Below, piece by piece: positions 23,165 to 34,205 of a DNA stretch of 64,000 bases. Source of the DNA: Schizophyllum amplum (lineage: Eukaryota > Basidiomycota > Agaricomycetes > Agaricales > Schizophyllaceae); contig VDMD01000003.1 of NCBI GenBank assembly GCA_007026445.1, forward strand, positions 186,001 through 250,000, read 5' to 3'. A program made the position numbers and the translations under genes. The stretch's first letter is position 1; every line of letters starts with the position of its first letter. The notes under the pieces were generated by a model, which was not told the DNA's origin, did not search any database, and saw only the letters and a list, made by a program, of their open reading frames with translations.

Positions 23165-24391
23165 ATGTCTTTCTTCAAGAACATCGCCAATCTCGCTGAA
23201 AAGATCCCTGAAGGACTGCACCATGCCAGAGATCATGCAATCGGTACGAGCTATTCTGCGAGCGATTACGGTTATCGCTCAGCGTTCTTTCGCCGTCAGG
23301 TGTTCTGAATCCGAACCGTATGTAGCCCCCCTTCGAGTTCTATAGGCCCCCCATCCAATCATCTAACAGGTCGCCACGATGAGCCTGAGGAAATCGAGCA
23401 CGACAAGATTCGCCAGGAGATCAATGAGGCGCACCGCTTCGAGAGCTTTGCGACGGAGCGCACCGATAACTTTGTCAAATGGTCAGTCCCCCGGATGCCC
23501 AAGTCCTGCGTCTCACCACTTGCAGGCACATCGACGGCCACGACTACATGTACGCGGTGTCCGAGATGATTGATCGTGCCAAGGAGGTCATCTATATCCT
23601 AGTGCGTCGCATTCCCCTCCCCCTCGCAACGTCCTAATAGTCTGCTCAGGACTGGTGGCTATCGCCTGAGCTCTACCTCCGTCGTCCCCCCGCGCACCAC
23701 CCCGAATGGCGGCTCGATCGCCTGCTCAAGCGCAAGGCGGAGGAGGGCGTCAAGATTTACTGCATTGTGTACAAGGAGGTCACCCAGACCATGACCATGA
23801 GCTCCAAGCACACCAAGGTCAGATCAGCGCGCGCCGCGTCTCCGCATTGTTGACGTCCCCCGCAGGCCCAGCTCGAGTCGCTGCACCCCAACATCGCGTG
23901 CATGCGCCACCCAGACCACATCGGGAGCAAGGGCAAGTCGTTCCCTCCGCATATTGCAATGCGCTCACCATTCTCCCAGACATCGTCGAGTTCTGGTCGC
24001 ACCACGAAAAGGTCGTCGTCGTCGACAACCACTATGCGTGCATCGGCGGGCTCGACCTGTGCTTCGGCCGCTGGGACACGCACACGCACTCGCTCGCGGA
24101 CGCGCACCCGACGGACTTTTCCATGACCGTCTTCCCCGGCCAGGACTACAACAACGCGCGGATCATGGACTTCCAGAACGTGCCCGACTACGTCAGCAAC
24201 ATCGGCATCTCCATCCTCGAGAGCCCGCGCATGCCGTGGCACGACGTGCACATGACGCTCGAGCGCTGGAACGAGATCAAGAAGCGCAAGTACAGGAACA
24301 AGGAGTGAGTGGGACACACGCCAGTTCGCACAGGCGTTGACGTGATTGCAGCCGCTACGACTCACAAGGTGGATATTGCCACGGTCAGTAG
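23165..24391 (+). pseudogene. Phospholipase D 5' fragment, copy B
   Basis: Second truncated PLD copy with the same exon series as copy A, the same missing 13 codons after VHMTL and the same extra intron (44 nt here) inside the Trp codon before [11 protein letters not shown]. Unlike copy A it retains the acceptor after NKE, so one more exon is spliced on: DRYD, then a 17-bp deletion relative to the intact gene shifts the frame and ends at TAG 24389-24391. The first HKD motif is intact; the second half of the enzyme is absent. The shared deletion and intron show copies A and B descend from one already truncated gene. Confidence 0.85.
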
Positions 24392-25856
24392 ACCCGACTT
24401 GTTGACTTGGATATGCTCTCACGTGATGTTGTAGCGCGGTGAAGCGGCATGAATTCTGATAGGTGTCTAGCGCCCATCCTTCCTTTTCTGGGCCCCCGAA
24501 CATGGGTTCCCCCTACAGGGGCCCATGTCCGGGGGCGTGCCACGACGACTAGCTACTAACATAATGGGCCCGACCAGCATGACTTCCTCCAGCATAACCT
24601 CCCCCGACATAGGTCCGGCATGCGGCGTGACGGCAAACAGGACGACGGCGACGGCACGACTGACGGCGACGAGCACGACCAGCGGCGAGGCGAGAGGGGG
24701 AAGGAATGGTGAGGGGAAGGGCGAGGTGGGAGGACTTTTATACTCCTCGCTCTGCCTGCCGCCGCGCGCCTCCTCGGTAGCGGTGAGTGCGGGACTGCGG
24801 GGGTCCGCGCGTCTCAAGGGATAGCGCGAGCTTGTGCGACGCGCGGCCGAGTACGTGGCCCTCGTTCCAGTTCTACTGACTGCACTCACCTTGTTTCTTC
24901 AGCTCTCGACGCCGCGAAAGCGGGAGCGCACTCGGACGACGAGCGGCAGTCGTTTTGTGCAAAAGGGGGGAGCCTTTGCTGGGATTTCCTGGGACCCAGG
25001 GACGCGGTGGCGCAGTAAGCTTGTATAGTAGCCGAATACAACCGTCTTTGTGCCTTTCATGTCCGAGGACTGCAGAGCGCGCTTCGTTTGTCCTCGCCTT
25101 GTTTCCTCAGCTATCGACATCGCGAAAGCGGGGGCGCACTCGGACGACGAGAGTCAGTTGTTCTATGCGAGAGGGGGCCTTCCCGTAGGTCGAGTGCTGG
25201 GTGGCGTGTAGTAGCCGAATATCATTCCTTTCGTGCCGATTACCCGCGCCCCCTCAACCCCGCGCCAAGCCTCACACAGTCACGTACGTTCGAGTTAACC
25301 AAGTTCAGTTTCATTGTCTTCAAGTCATAGTCTTTCTGCAATCGACATTGTAGTTTCAACCATTTTATTCCAAAGCTACTCAACCATGCGTGGTCGTACT
25401 CTGACTACAATGCTACCGAACAGCCAAAGACCCTACCTAAATATGATACAAAGTCCCCGCGCACGTTTGCAACGCCCCCCTCGCCGAGTCCTGCTCCCGC
25501 CGAAGTCGCGACAGGCGAGGGCGTCCCCCGAAATCGACCATGTCCCCGAGATTTGCGAGGGTCCCAACGTCGAAGGGCCACGTCGAGAGCGCAAGCGCGA
25601 GCTCGCTATCGACCTCGAAAGCGTCAGCGGAATATCAGTGAGCTCGTACTCACCGTAGATACGTGCCGGGCGGCCCCAGGTCCGGCGACGTGCTCGGGAA
25701 CGTCATCGACGTTGCGCAGACGTCACGGGAGGTCCTCGCTCGCGGGAAGGCAATCCATTGCGTCGGAGGACTGACAGTGATGGGAGGGCTAGAGATCTAG
25801 GATGCTAGTCAGCTCGAAGGAATCACGAGTAAGCAGAACACTTACCAACAGCCTGA

Positions 25857-26440
25857 GTCCGCTCGCCGGACGGCGATCCATATACTCATCGCCTACGCCG
25901 CCGCCTCCGAAGCCTGGAGCACAAGGCGAGTGCGTCGTTGCGGCCATGTTGCGCGACGATAGCGAGCGTGGCCCCACGACGTCGACCATGTTGCAGAGAT
26001 GTCGTGGGCGCCGCTCGGACGGCGATACATGTACTCATCGCCTACGGCGTGAGTGTGCATCCCCGTCGATCTTCCGCGGGTGGAGTGAGCTGCTATGATA
26101 GTTAGCAACGTAAAGATGGTGTATTGAGTTACTTACCTCGCTCGCCGGACGTCGATACATATACTCATCGCCTACGGCGCTGTCGGTAGGTACAAAGTCC
26201 TCAGCGCAAGGCGGTGCCGTTGAGGTCGAGGTCGACGTGACGACCGCAAATGCGTCTTGGCGTAGTTGAGAACGTCAACGACGTCGCTCGCGGGACGGCC
26301 ATACACCGCCTGCGCGCGTGAGTGTACATCGTCGCCGACGGTGGAGTAAACTACTAAGACAGTGAGCAACATGATAAGCACGCGGAAATAAGGACTACCT
26401 TGGTCGCCGGAAGGCGATACATATAGTCATCGCCTACGGA
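25857..26440 (-). repeat. VGD[ED]YMYRxPAS motif array (block B)
   Basis: Counterpart of the block A array, with five units at about 25857, 26010, 26140, 26285 and 26399. Most changes between the copies are substitutions or 3-bp indels (one 3-bp insertion at about 26270 between PASDVV and LNYAK), though a few bases are lost before one unit. Confidence 0.5.
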
Positions 26441-27675
26441 GTTCCAGGGAAGGATAGGGGGGTGTGCTTGATGCGAAGCGTATAGGGACCTTGAGCAGGG
26501 GAGACCGTGCTCCGCGGACGACAACGTACGCTGCAGGAAAATCAGCTCTACATTTGACCACAGAACGTGTGACGCACCTTGCTCTTTGCCAGGATCTGGT
26601 CGACGTCTGAGGCGGCGTGACCTCAGACAATGACGAGCACGGCGGCGCTGCGCGCCGCCGCCGCCATGCGCGGCCTCCGGCCGCGCGGTGGTGTCCCCTC
26701 CCCCCGCCGTCCTTAACCCCGGCTGCCTGCCCGTGCTCCCCTTCGCCAACTGGCCATCACGTCAATGAAAAGTCAGAAATGCGAAGATTCACTCACAAAG
26801 CGACGACAGTGCAGCTTGCGACGGCGCTGCGCGCCGTCGCTTTGAGCGCGGTTTCCGGCCGCGCAGCGGTGCCCCCCATCGCCGTCAACAAACGCCAAGG
26901 CTACGCGCGTCACGCCGTAGCCCAAGTCCCCTCGCCCGCATCTAAGCCACAGCGTCAATGGAAAGCAGTAAGACAAGAAATAAAACAACACACCGGAGTA
27001 CAGAGCGACCGTCGTCCAACTCGCGACGGCGCTGCGCGCCGTCACTGTGTGCGCGGCCTTCGGCCGCGCAGTCCTCGCCCTCGCCGGCACCGCGAAGGTC
27101 AGGCGCGCCGCGCCATAGCCCCAGCATCCCCCTCAATTCTGATCGACATGTCAATACAAAACCGATGCCGGAAAGAGAAGGGCAACTCACCAAAACACAA
27201 GAAGATGCTGTAGCATGCGACGACGCTGAGCGCCGTCGCCGTGAGCGCGGCCTTCGGCCGCGCGTGCGCCCGCGCTCACCCCAAGGTGTCGACGCGCCGG
27301 CGAGACATCCCCGCCCGTGTCCTGTGGGATGTGTCAGTTACAGGAAGGATGCGACTGCTAAAAAGAAAACTCACCAAGACATCCTGAATCCTCCCGCATC
27401 GCGTGAGCATAGCCCTAGAAGAAGGGCGCCATTGGCGCGCTGCGACGGGGTTACATGACCAGTGTTCTGGGTCGCACCCTGACCTCGACAGACAAGGGCG
27501 ACGCGGCACTCCTGCCCGCAGCGTTGAGCACAGCCTGAGAGTATGTCAGTCAACGGAGAGGGACTGTCTTGGGCTTTACTCACCTATCAGCCTGCGAGGG
27601 TTGTTGTCGCTGTCGGCGGCGGCAGCGGCGGGAGGGCGAGATTGACGGCGGGCGCGTCGGGGAGGAGGGGGGCAT
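26427..27675 (-). CDS. Orphan spliced unit with repeated AAEGRAHxDGAQRRR exons (copy B, better preserved)
   Basis: Candidate gene, function unknown. TATATATA lies at 27711-27718, ATG at 27675. Exon 1 encodes a short Arg/Pro-rich start (MPPSSPTRPP). Exon 2 (Cys-containing) and the next two exons are in one frame across three consensus introns, and each of exons 3 and 4 contains AAEGRAHxDGAQRRR. After exon 4 the frame either runs into a hydrophobic tail VLRCVVLFLVLLLSIDAVA with a stop at 26942-26944, or is spliced to a further repeat exon and on to a TGA at 26427-26429; the second path needs a phase I could not reconcile. Repeated dibasic/tribasic sites (QRRR) resemble Kex2-type processing sites, but no signal peptide is visible. 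Coding status uncertain. Confidence 0.35.
26641..27263. repeat. Four paired GC-rich hairpins (block B)
   Basis: Modules at 26641-26686, 26818-26864, 27023-27069 and 27217-27263; the fourth has no counterpart in block A. Stems are mostly perfect, and loop bases (TTC/TCC, TGC/TGA) vary more than stems. Module 3 has one stem mismatch and module 2 has two G-T pairs. Confidence 0.7.
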
Positions 27676-27710
27676 GATGGTTGAAAAGAGGGAACTTCGC
27701 TTCGGAGCGG

Positions 27711-27718
27711 TATATATA
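27711..27718 (-). promoter_or_regulatory. TATA box of orphan minus-strand unit (block B)
   Basis: TATATATA about 36-43 nt upstream of ATG 27675 on the minus strand, conserved in position with block A. Confidence 0.45.
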
Positions 27719-30700
27719 CGGGCGTCGGAGCTAAAGGGAGCCGAGCAGGATCCGTACCCTCGTACGTGGCAGATCTCGTCGACCCGATCGTCAACAATAG
27801 TGTTGAGGTTATCGACTATTCGGCCGCGGATTAGACGCCCGCCGCGCGATGTTCGAATCTTTGGCGATTTCTGTCTCGCGCACAGCACAACGAGGGTCCC
27901 TAAAAGTCAAAATAATCAGCACTGAGTTGAGGAAGACCAATGAGTAGCGGTTGGCAAGATCGTGCGGATGCTCGTGACGGCCGGGAGCAAGGAGAACAAT
28001 GGACGCGGCGGTCGGTCCGGGCGCCGAAGTTGAACTTGATGGCAATTGTCGACCTCCCTCTGGCTCCCTCGCACGCTGTCCTCGCCGCCAGAAAAAACGA
28101 CTATTCGGGTCCGCTAAATATTCTGAAACTTCATTAATATTTAGAACGCGACCGCTGCTCTGTATCCGGTGGAATCTTCGGAACCTCGCTGGCGGGGCGG
28201 CGGCGCGACTGGCGCGCATCTTCTCCTGTCTGGGCGCGCTTCAAGGTTCCCAACCTCCTGAATGCGTGTCCGGACGTTTGATGTGCGGAAGATGCGTACC
28301 TACTCGGTAGCGATGTATGAAGGACACGATCGGGACGCCTTTACGAGACAAAGTTCAGCATGTAATGCGGTGTGCACCTCCATATCCTGCAGCGCAGATG
28401 GTATCGTAGTATCTTCCACAGGCCAACTGAAGATCATATATCACCAATTTTTCATTGCGCGCGTCGTCGCCCAGCTACCACAGGAGATATTGACGAGGTC
28501 GGCAACGGCACAAGTTCACTGGAGGGGACTTACACGCTGCCATCCTCCCACCCTTCCGCTCACCTGTCACCCCAATCTTCCATCTCCGAACCTCTCTGAA
28601 GCGCACGTCCAACCTGATAGACATCCTCGCACTACGTCCGCGAGATTCCGCGCCACCATCAGCGACAGCAGCGCAGCCGCACACCCCAACCTTGCTCACC
28701 GCTGAGCTCAACACTCACGTTTCCAACCTCCTGAATCTTCCGTTCTTCCGCATCTCCCTCGTGCATTTCCGCCGCCGACTCTTCATCTTGCGAGCCGAAT
28801 ACGTGGACGTCGCCGATAGATCGGAAGCACGAAGCTGTGCGGTGGACGCCGCGCTCGTCGTCCTGTCTGTGCAAAGTTCAACACTGAACTTGAAGTAAAC
28901 AACTCACTCATATCCGCGCCCCGGCCCCCGCATATGTCACAAGCAGCTTAATACGCTGGCTGTGGACGCGTGGCAGCTGCGTGGACGACGCGCGAAAGCG
29001 TGAGTCGCTCGCGACGGCGGGCAACAGTGCGCCCATTTCTTCAAAGTTCAACTTGAACAAGGGCCACCAAATCAGGCCAAATGACGTCCTCTTGCCGTAG
29101 ATCAGGGCCGCCGGGTCGGTCACCTAGATAGCCTTCACGCAGCCGATCAGGACGGCGCTCAGCGTTATTCGGGCGGAAATTAAGCGAGCCCGCGCCACTC
29201 GAGCGCTTGCTAGTCGACTGAGAGGCCAGCAGCGTCTACCAAAGCTGCGCCACGCGGTCTCGGACAGAGCAGTAATAAGTATTGAGTCTGCATTGAAGAC
29301 GGAGCGTCGAGGTCGACGTGGACACCGTCCGTGGGCGATGATGACGGTCGGGAACAACATGATTAATGATCGTCGCAGCCGGTCCGACGCCCCGAAGTTC
29401 AACTTGTCCCCATCATCCATGTCCTCCTCACCCATCGCGCGCGTCCGCCGCCTCGGACAAACCGCTTTTCGGCTCCACTCATCCTCCGATGACTATCCAG
29501 AGTTCTGGGGCGCCGCCACCGTTCTGGATCCGTTGGAATTTGCGGAACATTCTGAACCGCACGCAAAACACACATCTTTACCCTTCGGAGCGCGACCGCG
29601 CCCTCGCCAATCGCCGCGATGGGTCGCGCGGAAGTTTGTTCAATGTTGTCTCGGCTTAGAACTCGGGTACGCGGCGCCGATGGGCGAGATCAACGTTCTG
29701 TCTTATCGTTCCAGAAGGTCGAGGATGTTTGCATGTAGAACTCGACGTCTTTACCGTCGTAAGTTGACATTCCCTTCAAAAATATTTCTCACATGAACTT
29801 GACTGTTCAGGACGAACTGGGCGAGTCTCGCCGTGCCACACCGCTCTTCGCGCTTTGCAGCGAGTGCTGTGACGTGAAGAGTGCCGATTTTATTATGTGG
29901 CGTCGTTCTCCGCTGGCGCGTAGCATGCGCATCTCGCCTCGAATGACGGATATGTTTACCACATCCTGCTAACGACATACCTTACTCGATGTGTACCGAG
30001 CTCTGACCGCGTCCGCGCACTCTACAACACACATTGCACCACCCTCTCCTCGTCGTTCCCTCCCTCGCCGTACTCCCATTCTTCCATCACTCGTTTCATC
30101 TAAAACGCCGATGACTCATTCAGGAGGTTCGAATGCGCCGTCGATCTCACGCCGACCGCAGACGGCCGCACGCACTCGCCATCGCACATACTTCCTGTCG
30201 CACCACCGATTCTTCCACCTTCCTGTCGCCCATTTCCGCGCTCGCCGCCCGCTCGGATAGTCTAACGCTAGCTTACTCGGGTCCCCGTATTGCCGATGTC
30301 GATACGGGGAACTCTGCGCTACCCTCGCACGCTCGCCATGTTCGTTTTCATTTCCTAGTTCACTCGTAGCGACTCACAGCGTGCAGGACACGCTAACTCA
30401 GCGCGGGGATACATGTCTCCGTGGTCCCCGAGCCAGCTCGTGCCTGTGGGTTGCGCGAGAGCGGCAGGAGACGACGCGCTGGAGGCGCGTTTGCTGGCGC
30501 CGCCTTGTGCAACAACAAGGCTTTCCAGATGGGGCAAGCTCTTACGTGGCTGTCTTCAACGTTCACTTCGATTTTCCTGGGTCTACTTCGCGGGGCTCTC
30601 GGCTGGCGATACGTCGAGCATCGTTTTGGGTACGTGATTTGGAATGTTCTGCGGGGCTTTCTGATCCCTGAGCTTACCTAGAACGTTAACAGCGCAGAAC

Positions 30701-32280
30701 TCGAACACGAGACGGCGCTTGACGCCCAGTTCAAGCTGCGACGTCGCCAGGACATCCGGGCCCGCGGACATTTGCAAGATCCCCCTCGCAGTCGCGTCGA
30801 TGACGGCGCGCTTCAATCGGCGACGGCGACGCATTGAATGTTCAAAGTCGAACCTCCTGAACGCGGGTGCGCCACCGAATCTTCTGCGCTTTCGTAAGTC
30901 GATCTTGGCCCCCCGATTTCCGGGGTATTGCTCGGTAGCGGCTGACGTGCGTTTCAAGGAGGTTGGAAAGGTTGTTTGCGAGAGTATATAGGTCGGGGGA
31001 TGTGGGGGAGGTAGAGGCAGCATTCGTGCTTCCTCTCCCTCGTCGCCGCCGCACTTTTTTCTCCCCCTCGTCGCCGCACTGCCTTTGCCTCGCCGCGATC
31101 GCCGTTGCCACGAGCACCGTCGCCGCCGTCATTGCGCGCTGGACTCTGCGCTCGTCGTGATTCTCGGTGAGCGCGCCTTCGTGGTCGTTGTGTGCATTTT
31201 GTTAATTGTTGTCTTGCAGGCCGTCGACGTCGGCGCGATCGTCGTCGGGGCATGTCAGCGCGTCACTCGCCATACGTCGTGCTCGAATTGATCTCTGCTA
31301 CCATGGTGCGTTCTTTTTATTTTATTTTTATGTGAGATTTCTAACTCCTCTCTTACAGACTGGTTTCGCCTCGCAACCGAGTCTGCCGCCGCCGTGTCGC
31401 GATCACCTTGGCCATACCCTGCCCAATCACCTTGGCCATATCCTGCACATCAACTTTGCAAACACCCAGATGCCCTCCCCTGTCACTCCCAACACGCCGG
31501 GTCAGTCGCCTTGATCATGACGCCGTTCATCTGCGTGCTCAATGCGCCGTTCATCTGCGTGCTCAACGCGCAGTTCGTCTGCGTGTTCGTCACGCCCATC
31601 GTAAGTCGCCCTGATCGTGCTTCTCTTCGACGTTCTCGTCAACCTCATGCTTTTCGCAGCGTTTATCGACGACGTCCCCCATGTCTATCGCGTCGCGCGT
31701 CTTTGCTAGTCCGTGGTGAGTCTTCAATGTTCGCTTTGGGGATTTGTCTGACTGCTCTCCTAGGTGCCGCATTTGACGCCGACCTCATCGACGCCCCTCG
31801 CCAAACACCGGCGCCACCTCGCCAACCACCGGCGCCCCCTCATCGACCACCGGCCTCCCCTCGTCGTCTACCGGCGCCCCTCGTCGTCCACCGACGTCTC
31901 TTGTCGTCTAGGATTTTATTTATTGAGGTGAGTCTCGCGCCGTGCAGGGTCCGTGGAATTTTGGCTGATGCTCGTGTCTTTTAGGATACCCTCGCTATTT
32001 TATCGTACCGCCTACTTCTTCGTACCGCCTACGTCTTTATAACGCCCCCTTCGCGGCGGCGCCCCATTCACGACGCTCCCGCCGCCCGCGACCGCCCGCC
32101 GACGCTTCAAGTGCGCCCCCGCTGCCCGTGATCACCCGCCGACGCTGCGAGGTACTTACTGTATGGTCTATGGACCACATAAGTAAGTCGACGTTTGTCT
32201 AGTTTCTTCGTTCCTTACTTATGATGTTGCTTCGTAGTTTCGCGGGCGGATTGCTCGTCGACGCGCTATTGGGGAGAAGG

Positions 32281-32400
32281 ACGCGCTGCGGAGGAGGAGG
32301 ACGCGCTACGGAGGAGGAGGACGCGCCACGGAGGAGGAGGACGCGCTACGGAGGAGGAGGACGCGCTACGGAGGAGGAGGACGCACCACGGAGGAGGCGG
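32281..32400. repeat. 20-bp minisatellite, six units
   Basis: Units of ACGCGCTACGGAGGAGGAGG, six in block B against two in block A (about 21532-21573). The difference of 80 bp is not a multiple of three, so any reading frame through this exon differs between the copies. Confidence 0.85.
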
Positions 32401-32529
32401 GGATGTTGGGCGTCCCGCGCAGGTACGTGCTCCTTATCCCGTCCGCCGAGTCTGATGAATGACGCAGTATTGCCAGCTCGCGACTTTCGCAACCTTTGAT
32501 CGTCGCGGCAAACGCCTCCTCAGCCGTCA

Positions 32530-32925
32530 GGCCCAGCGCCCCCTTCGCCGGCGCGCAAGGCGCCCCCCTTCGCCGTTGCCCTAGGTCGCCCCCCTTCGCC
32601 GTTGCGCTGTGTCGCCTCCCCTCGCCGTTGCGCTGTGTCGCCCCCTTCGCCGTCAAGTCCAGCGCCTCCCCGTCGCCGTCGCGCCAAGTCGCCCCGTGTC
32701 GCCGTCGCGCTAGGTCGCCCCCCCTCGGCCGTCAAGCCAAGCGCACCCCTGCGCCGTTGCGCTAGGTCGCCCCCTTCGCCGTCAAGCCGAGTCGCCCCCC
32801 TTCGCCGGCGCGCCAAGTCGCCTCCCCTCGGCCGTCAAGCCGAGTCGCCCCCTTCGCCGTCAAGCCGAGTCGCCCCCGTCACCGTCAAGTCCAACGCCAC
32901 CCTCGGCCGTCGCGCCAGGCGTCCC
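32530..32925. repeat. GTCGCCCCCTTCGCCGT minisatellite (block B)
   Basis: Counterpart of the block A array; unit order and number differ, as expected for slippage or unequal exchange. Confidence 0.7.
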
Positions 32926-32939
32926 TATCAACGTTTTCC

Positions 32940-33550
32940 ATGCAGGAGCGGGTTCGTTATGAGGGGGGGCGTTTGATTATGCGAGAGGGGCGTTTTATAT
33001 GCCGGTGTAGGGGAGCGTTTTTTTATGGGGGAGGGGGTTTTTATCGTGCGGAGGGGGGTTTTATCGTGCGGGAGGGGGCTTTTATTATGCAGGGAGGGGG
33101 TTCTTATTGTGCGGGAGGGGATTGTACTATGTGGAAGGGGATTTTACTATGCGGGGAGGTTGATTTCAGGAGGGGGGAGGGGGGAGGGCGATTTTTACGA
33201 GGGAGGAAGGGGGACTTGACGAGGGGTGTTGACTTGTGTGGGAGGGGGAGGTTGATTTCGCGAGGGGTGTTGACTTGTGAAGGCGAGTGAGAGGGGTATT
33301 TGTGAGGGTAAGGGTGGTATTTAGAAGGCGAGAGGAGTATTTAGAAGGCAGGGGGGCATATTTGCGAAAGGAGAGGGAGTACTTGCGAGGGTGAGGGGGA
33401 GACAGGCATGCAAGGGACTGTTAACGAAGGCGAGGGGGGATGTTTGCGAAGGCGAAGGGTGTAGTTCGAATGCGAAGGGGGTCTCGCGCGAGAAGGAGCA
33501 AAGGCGAGGGGGAAGGTGGACGGAGGAGGATAGATAAGGTAGACAGAAGG
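32940..33550. repeat. G-rich strand-asymmetric tract (block B)
   Basis: Counterpart of the block A G-rich tract. Here a 116-codon Gly/Arg-rich frame (32940-33290) happens to stay open across it. The minus strand gives repeats like TPLAF. Probably non-coding. Confidence 0.7.
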
Positions 33551-33747
33551 GTAGGTAGACTTGACGCAATTGGACTTGTTTACACATTATGATTGCGAGT
33601 TCGAGGGGCGAGAGGACGAGAGGGACGAGAGGACGAGAGTGCGAAGGAGACTGTATTGCTGCTTACTTGGTCGACGAACATGGTATCTACTGCGCCCGCG
33701 TTACGCCTTCGCTGCCCATTTCGCCGTCTCGTCTCCTTCTTTCCTTC

Positions 33748-34014
33748 GTCGCGGGTAGCGACAATGTTGAGATGCGCGACGCTGCAGCTGCCCCGGAGGA
33801 GGCGTACACGCGCCAACCTAAGCGTATGCGCAAGAACCACGACCTGCCCGAGTACGAGAAGGCGCCAAATCTGGGGAAGAACAATCCGATGAACCGGCGG
33901 TCGCTGAAGAAAGATGCGAAGCGGGCGCGGAAGATTCAGCGGTTGGTGGCGAAGGCGGCGGGAGAAAGTATGGTTGTCGACGAGGGGCTGGCGTCGACGT
34001 TCATGACTGTTTAG
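33748..34014 (+). pseudogene. NUG1 3'-end fragment
   Basis: Copy of the last NUG1 exon from GSDNVEM to the stop, keeping KRMRKNHDLPEYEKAP...RRSLKKDAKRARKIQR and ending FMTV instead of FMTA. Upstream sequence joins orphan block B, so no GTPase domain is present. An open frame from 33589 reads into it, but this is a fusion with unrelated sequence. It marks the right-hand breakpoint of the duplication and shows that the intact PLD sits in its original context next to NUG1. Confidence 0.9.
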
Positions 34015-34205
34015 TCGACGTAATCGCATTCACCTGAGTCTTCTGCATACTTATGTTCCTTGTTAGTCAATCATGTTTTGTCCGAGGCCCGAGCTTTTGG
34101 TATTTCCGTCGCGCCGGTGAAATCAAAATCCCTAAAGTTACGTCTTTGGCGGTCGACGACGGTCACAGTCCGCGGCTTGTTTCCTCCCACCATCTTGTCC
34201 CCTTC

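Larger units (their letters stand above)
30982..32990 (+). other. Orphan plus-strand spliced transcription unit (copy B)
   Basis: Homologue of the block A unit, with TATATA at about 30985-30990 and most of the same introns. After ACCATG the spliced frame reads MTGFASQPSLPPPCRDHLGH and continues to a TGA at about 31.51 kb, a cleaner frame than in copy A. Downstream exons carry expanded repeats. Coding status uncertain. Confidence 0.45.
24392..33740. other. Orphan block B
   Basis: Second copy of the 9-kb orphan block, colinear with block A. Differences include one additional paired-hairpin exon at 27.2-27.3 kb, six instead of two units of a 20-bp minisatellite (32281-32400), extra coding-like repeats at 31.4-31.9 kb (FICVLNA, PAPPRQP), and single-base indels that break frames open in block A (for example the KFNFGARTD stretch at about 28.0 kb). 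No recognisable family. Confidence 0.7.
12300..34205. repeat. Tandem segmental duplication, period 10.5-11.0 kb
   Basis: Three homologous PLD starts lie at 12625, 23165 and 34206. Downstream of the first two, the sequences from about 13.9-22.95 kb and 24.4-33.65 kb are colinear and nearly identical over long stretches, with scattered small indels and repeat-number differences. The third position keeps the NUG1 3' end beside PLD, so the ancestral pair was NUG1-PLD. The order fits one duplication of the pair, gain of the orphan block, then a second duplication of PLD 5' plus block. Copy-number collapse or assembly error is possible but unlikely, because the copies differ at many bases. Confidence 0.9.

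Noticed and set aside
32940..33290. 116-codon Gly-rich frame
   Set aside because: Lies in the G-rich tract, has no counterpart of similar length in block A, and is compositional.
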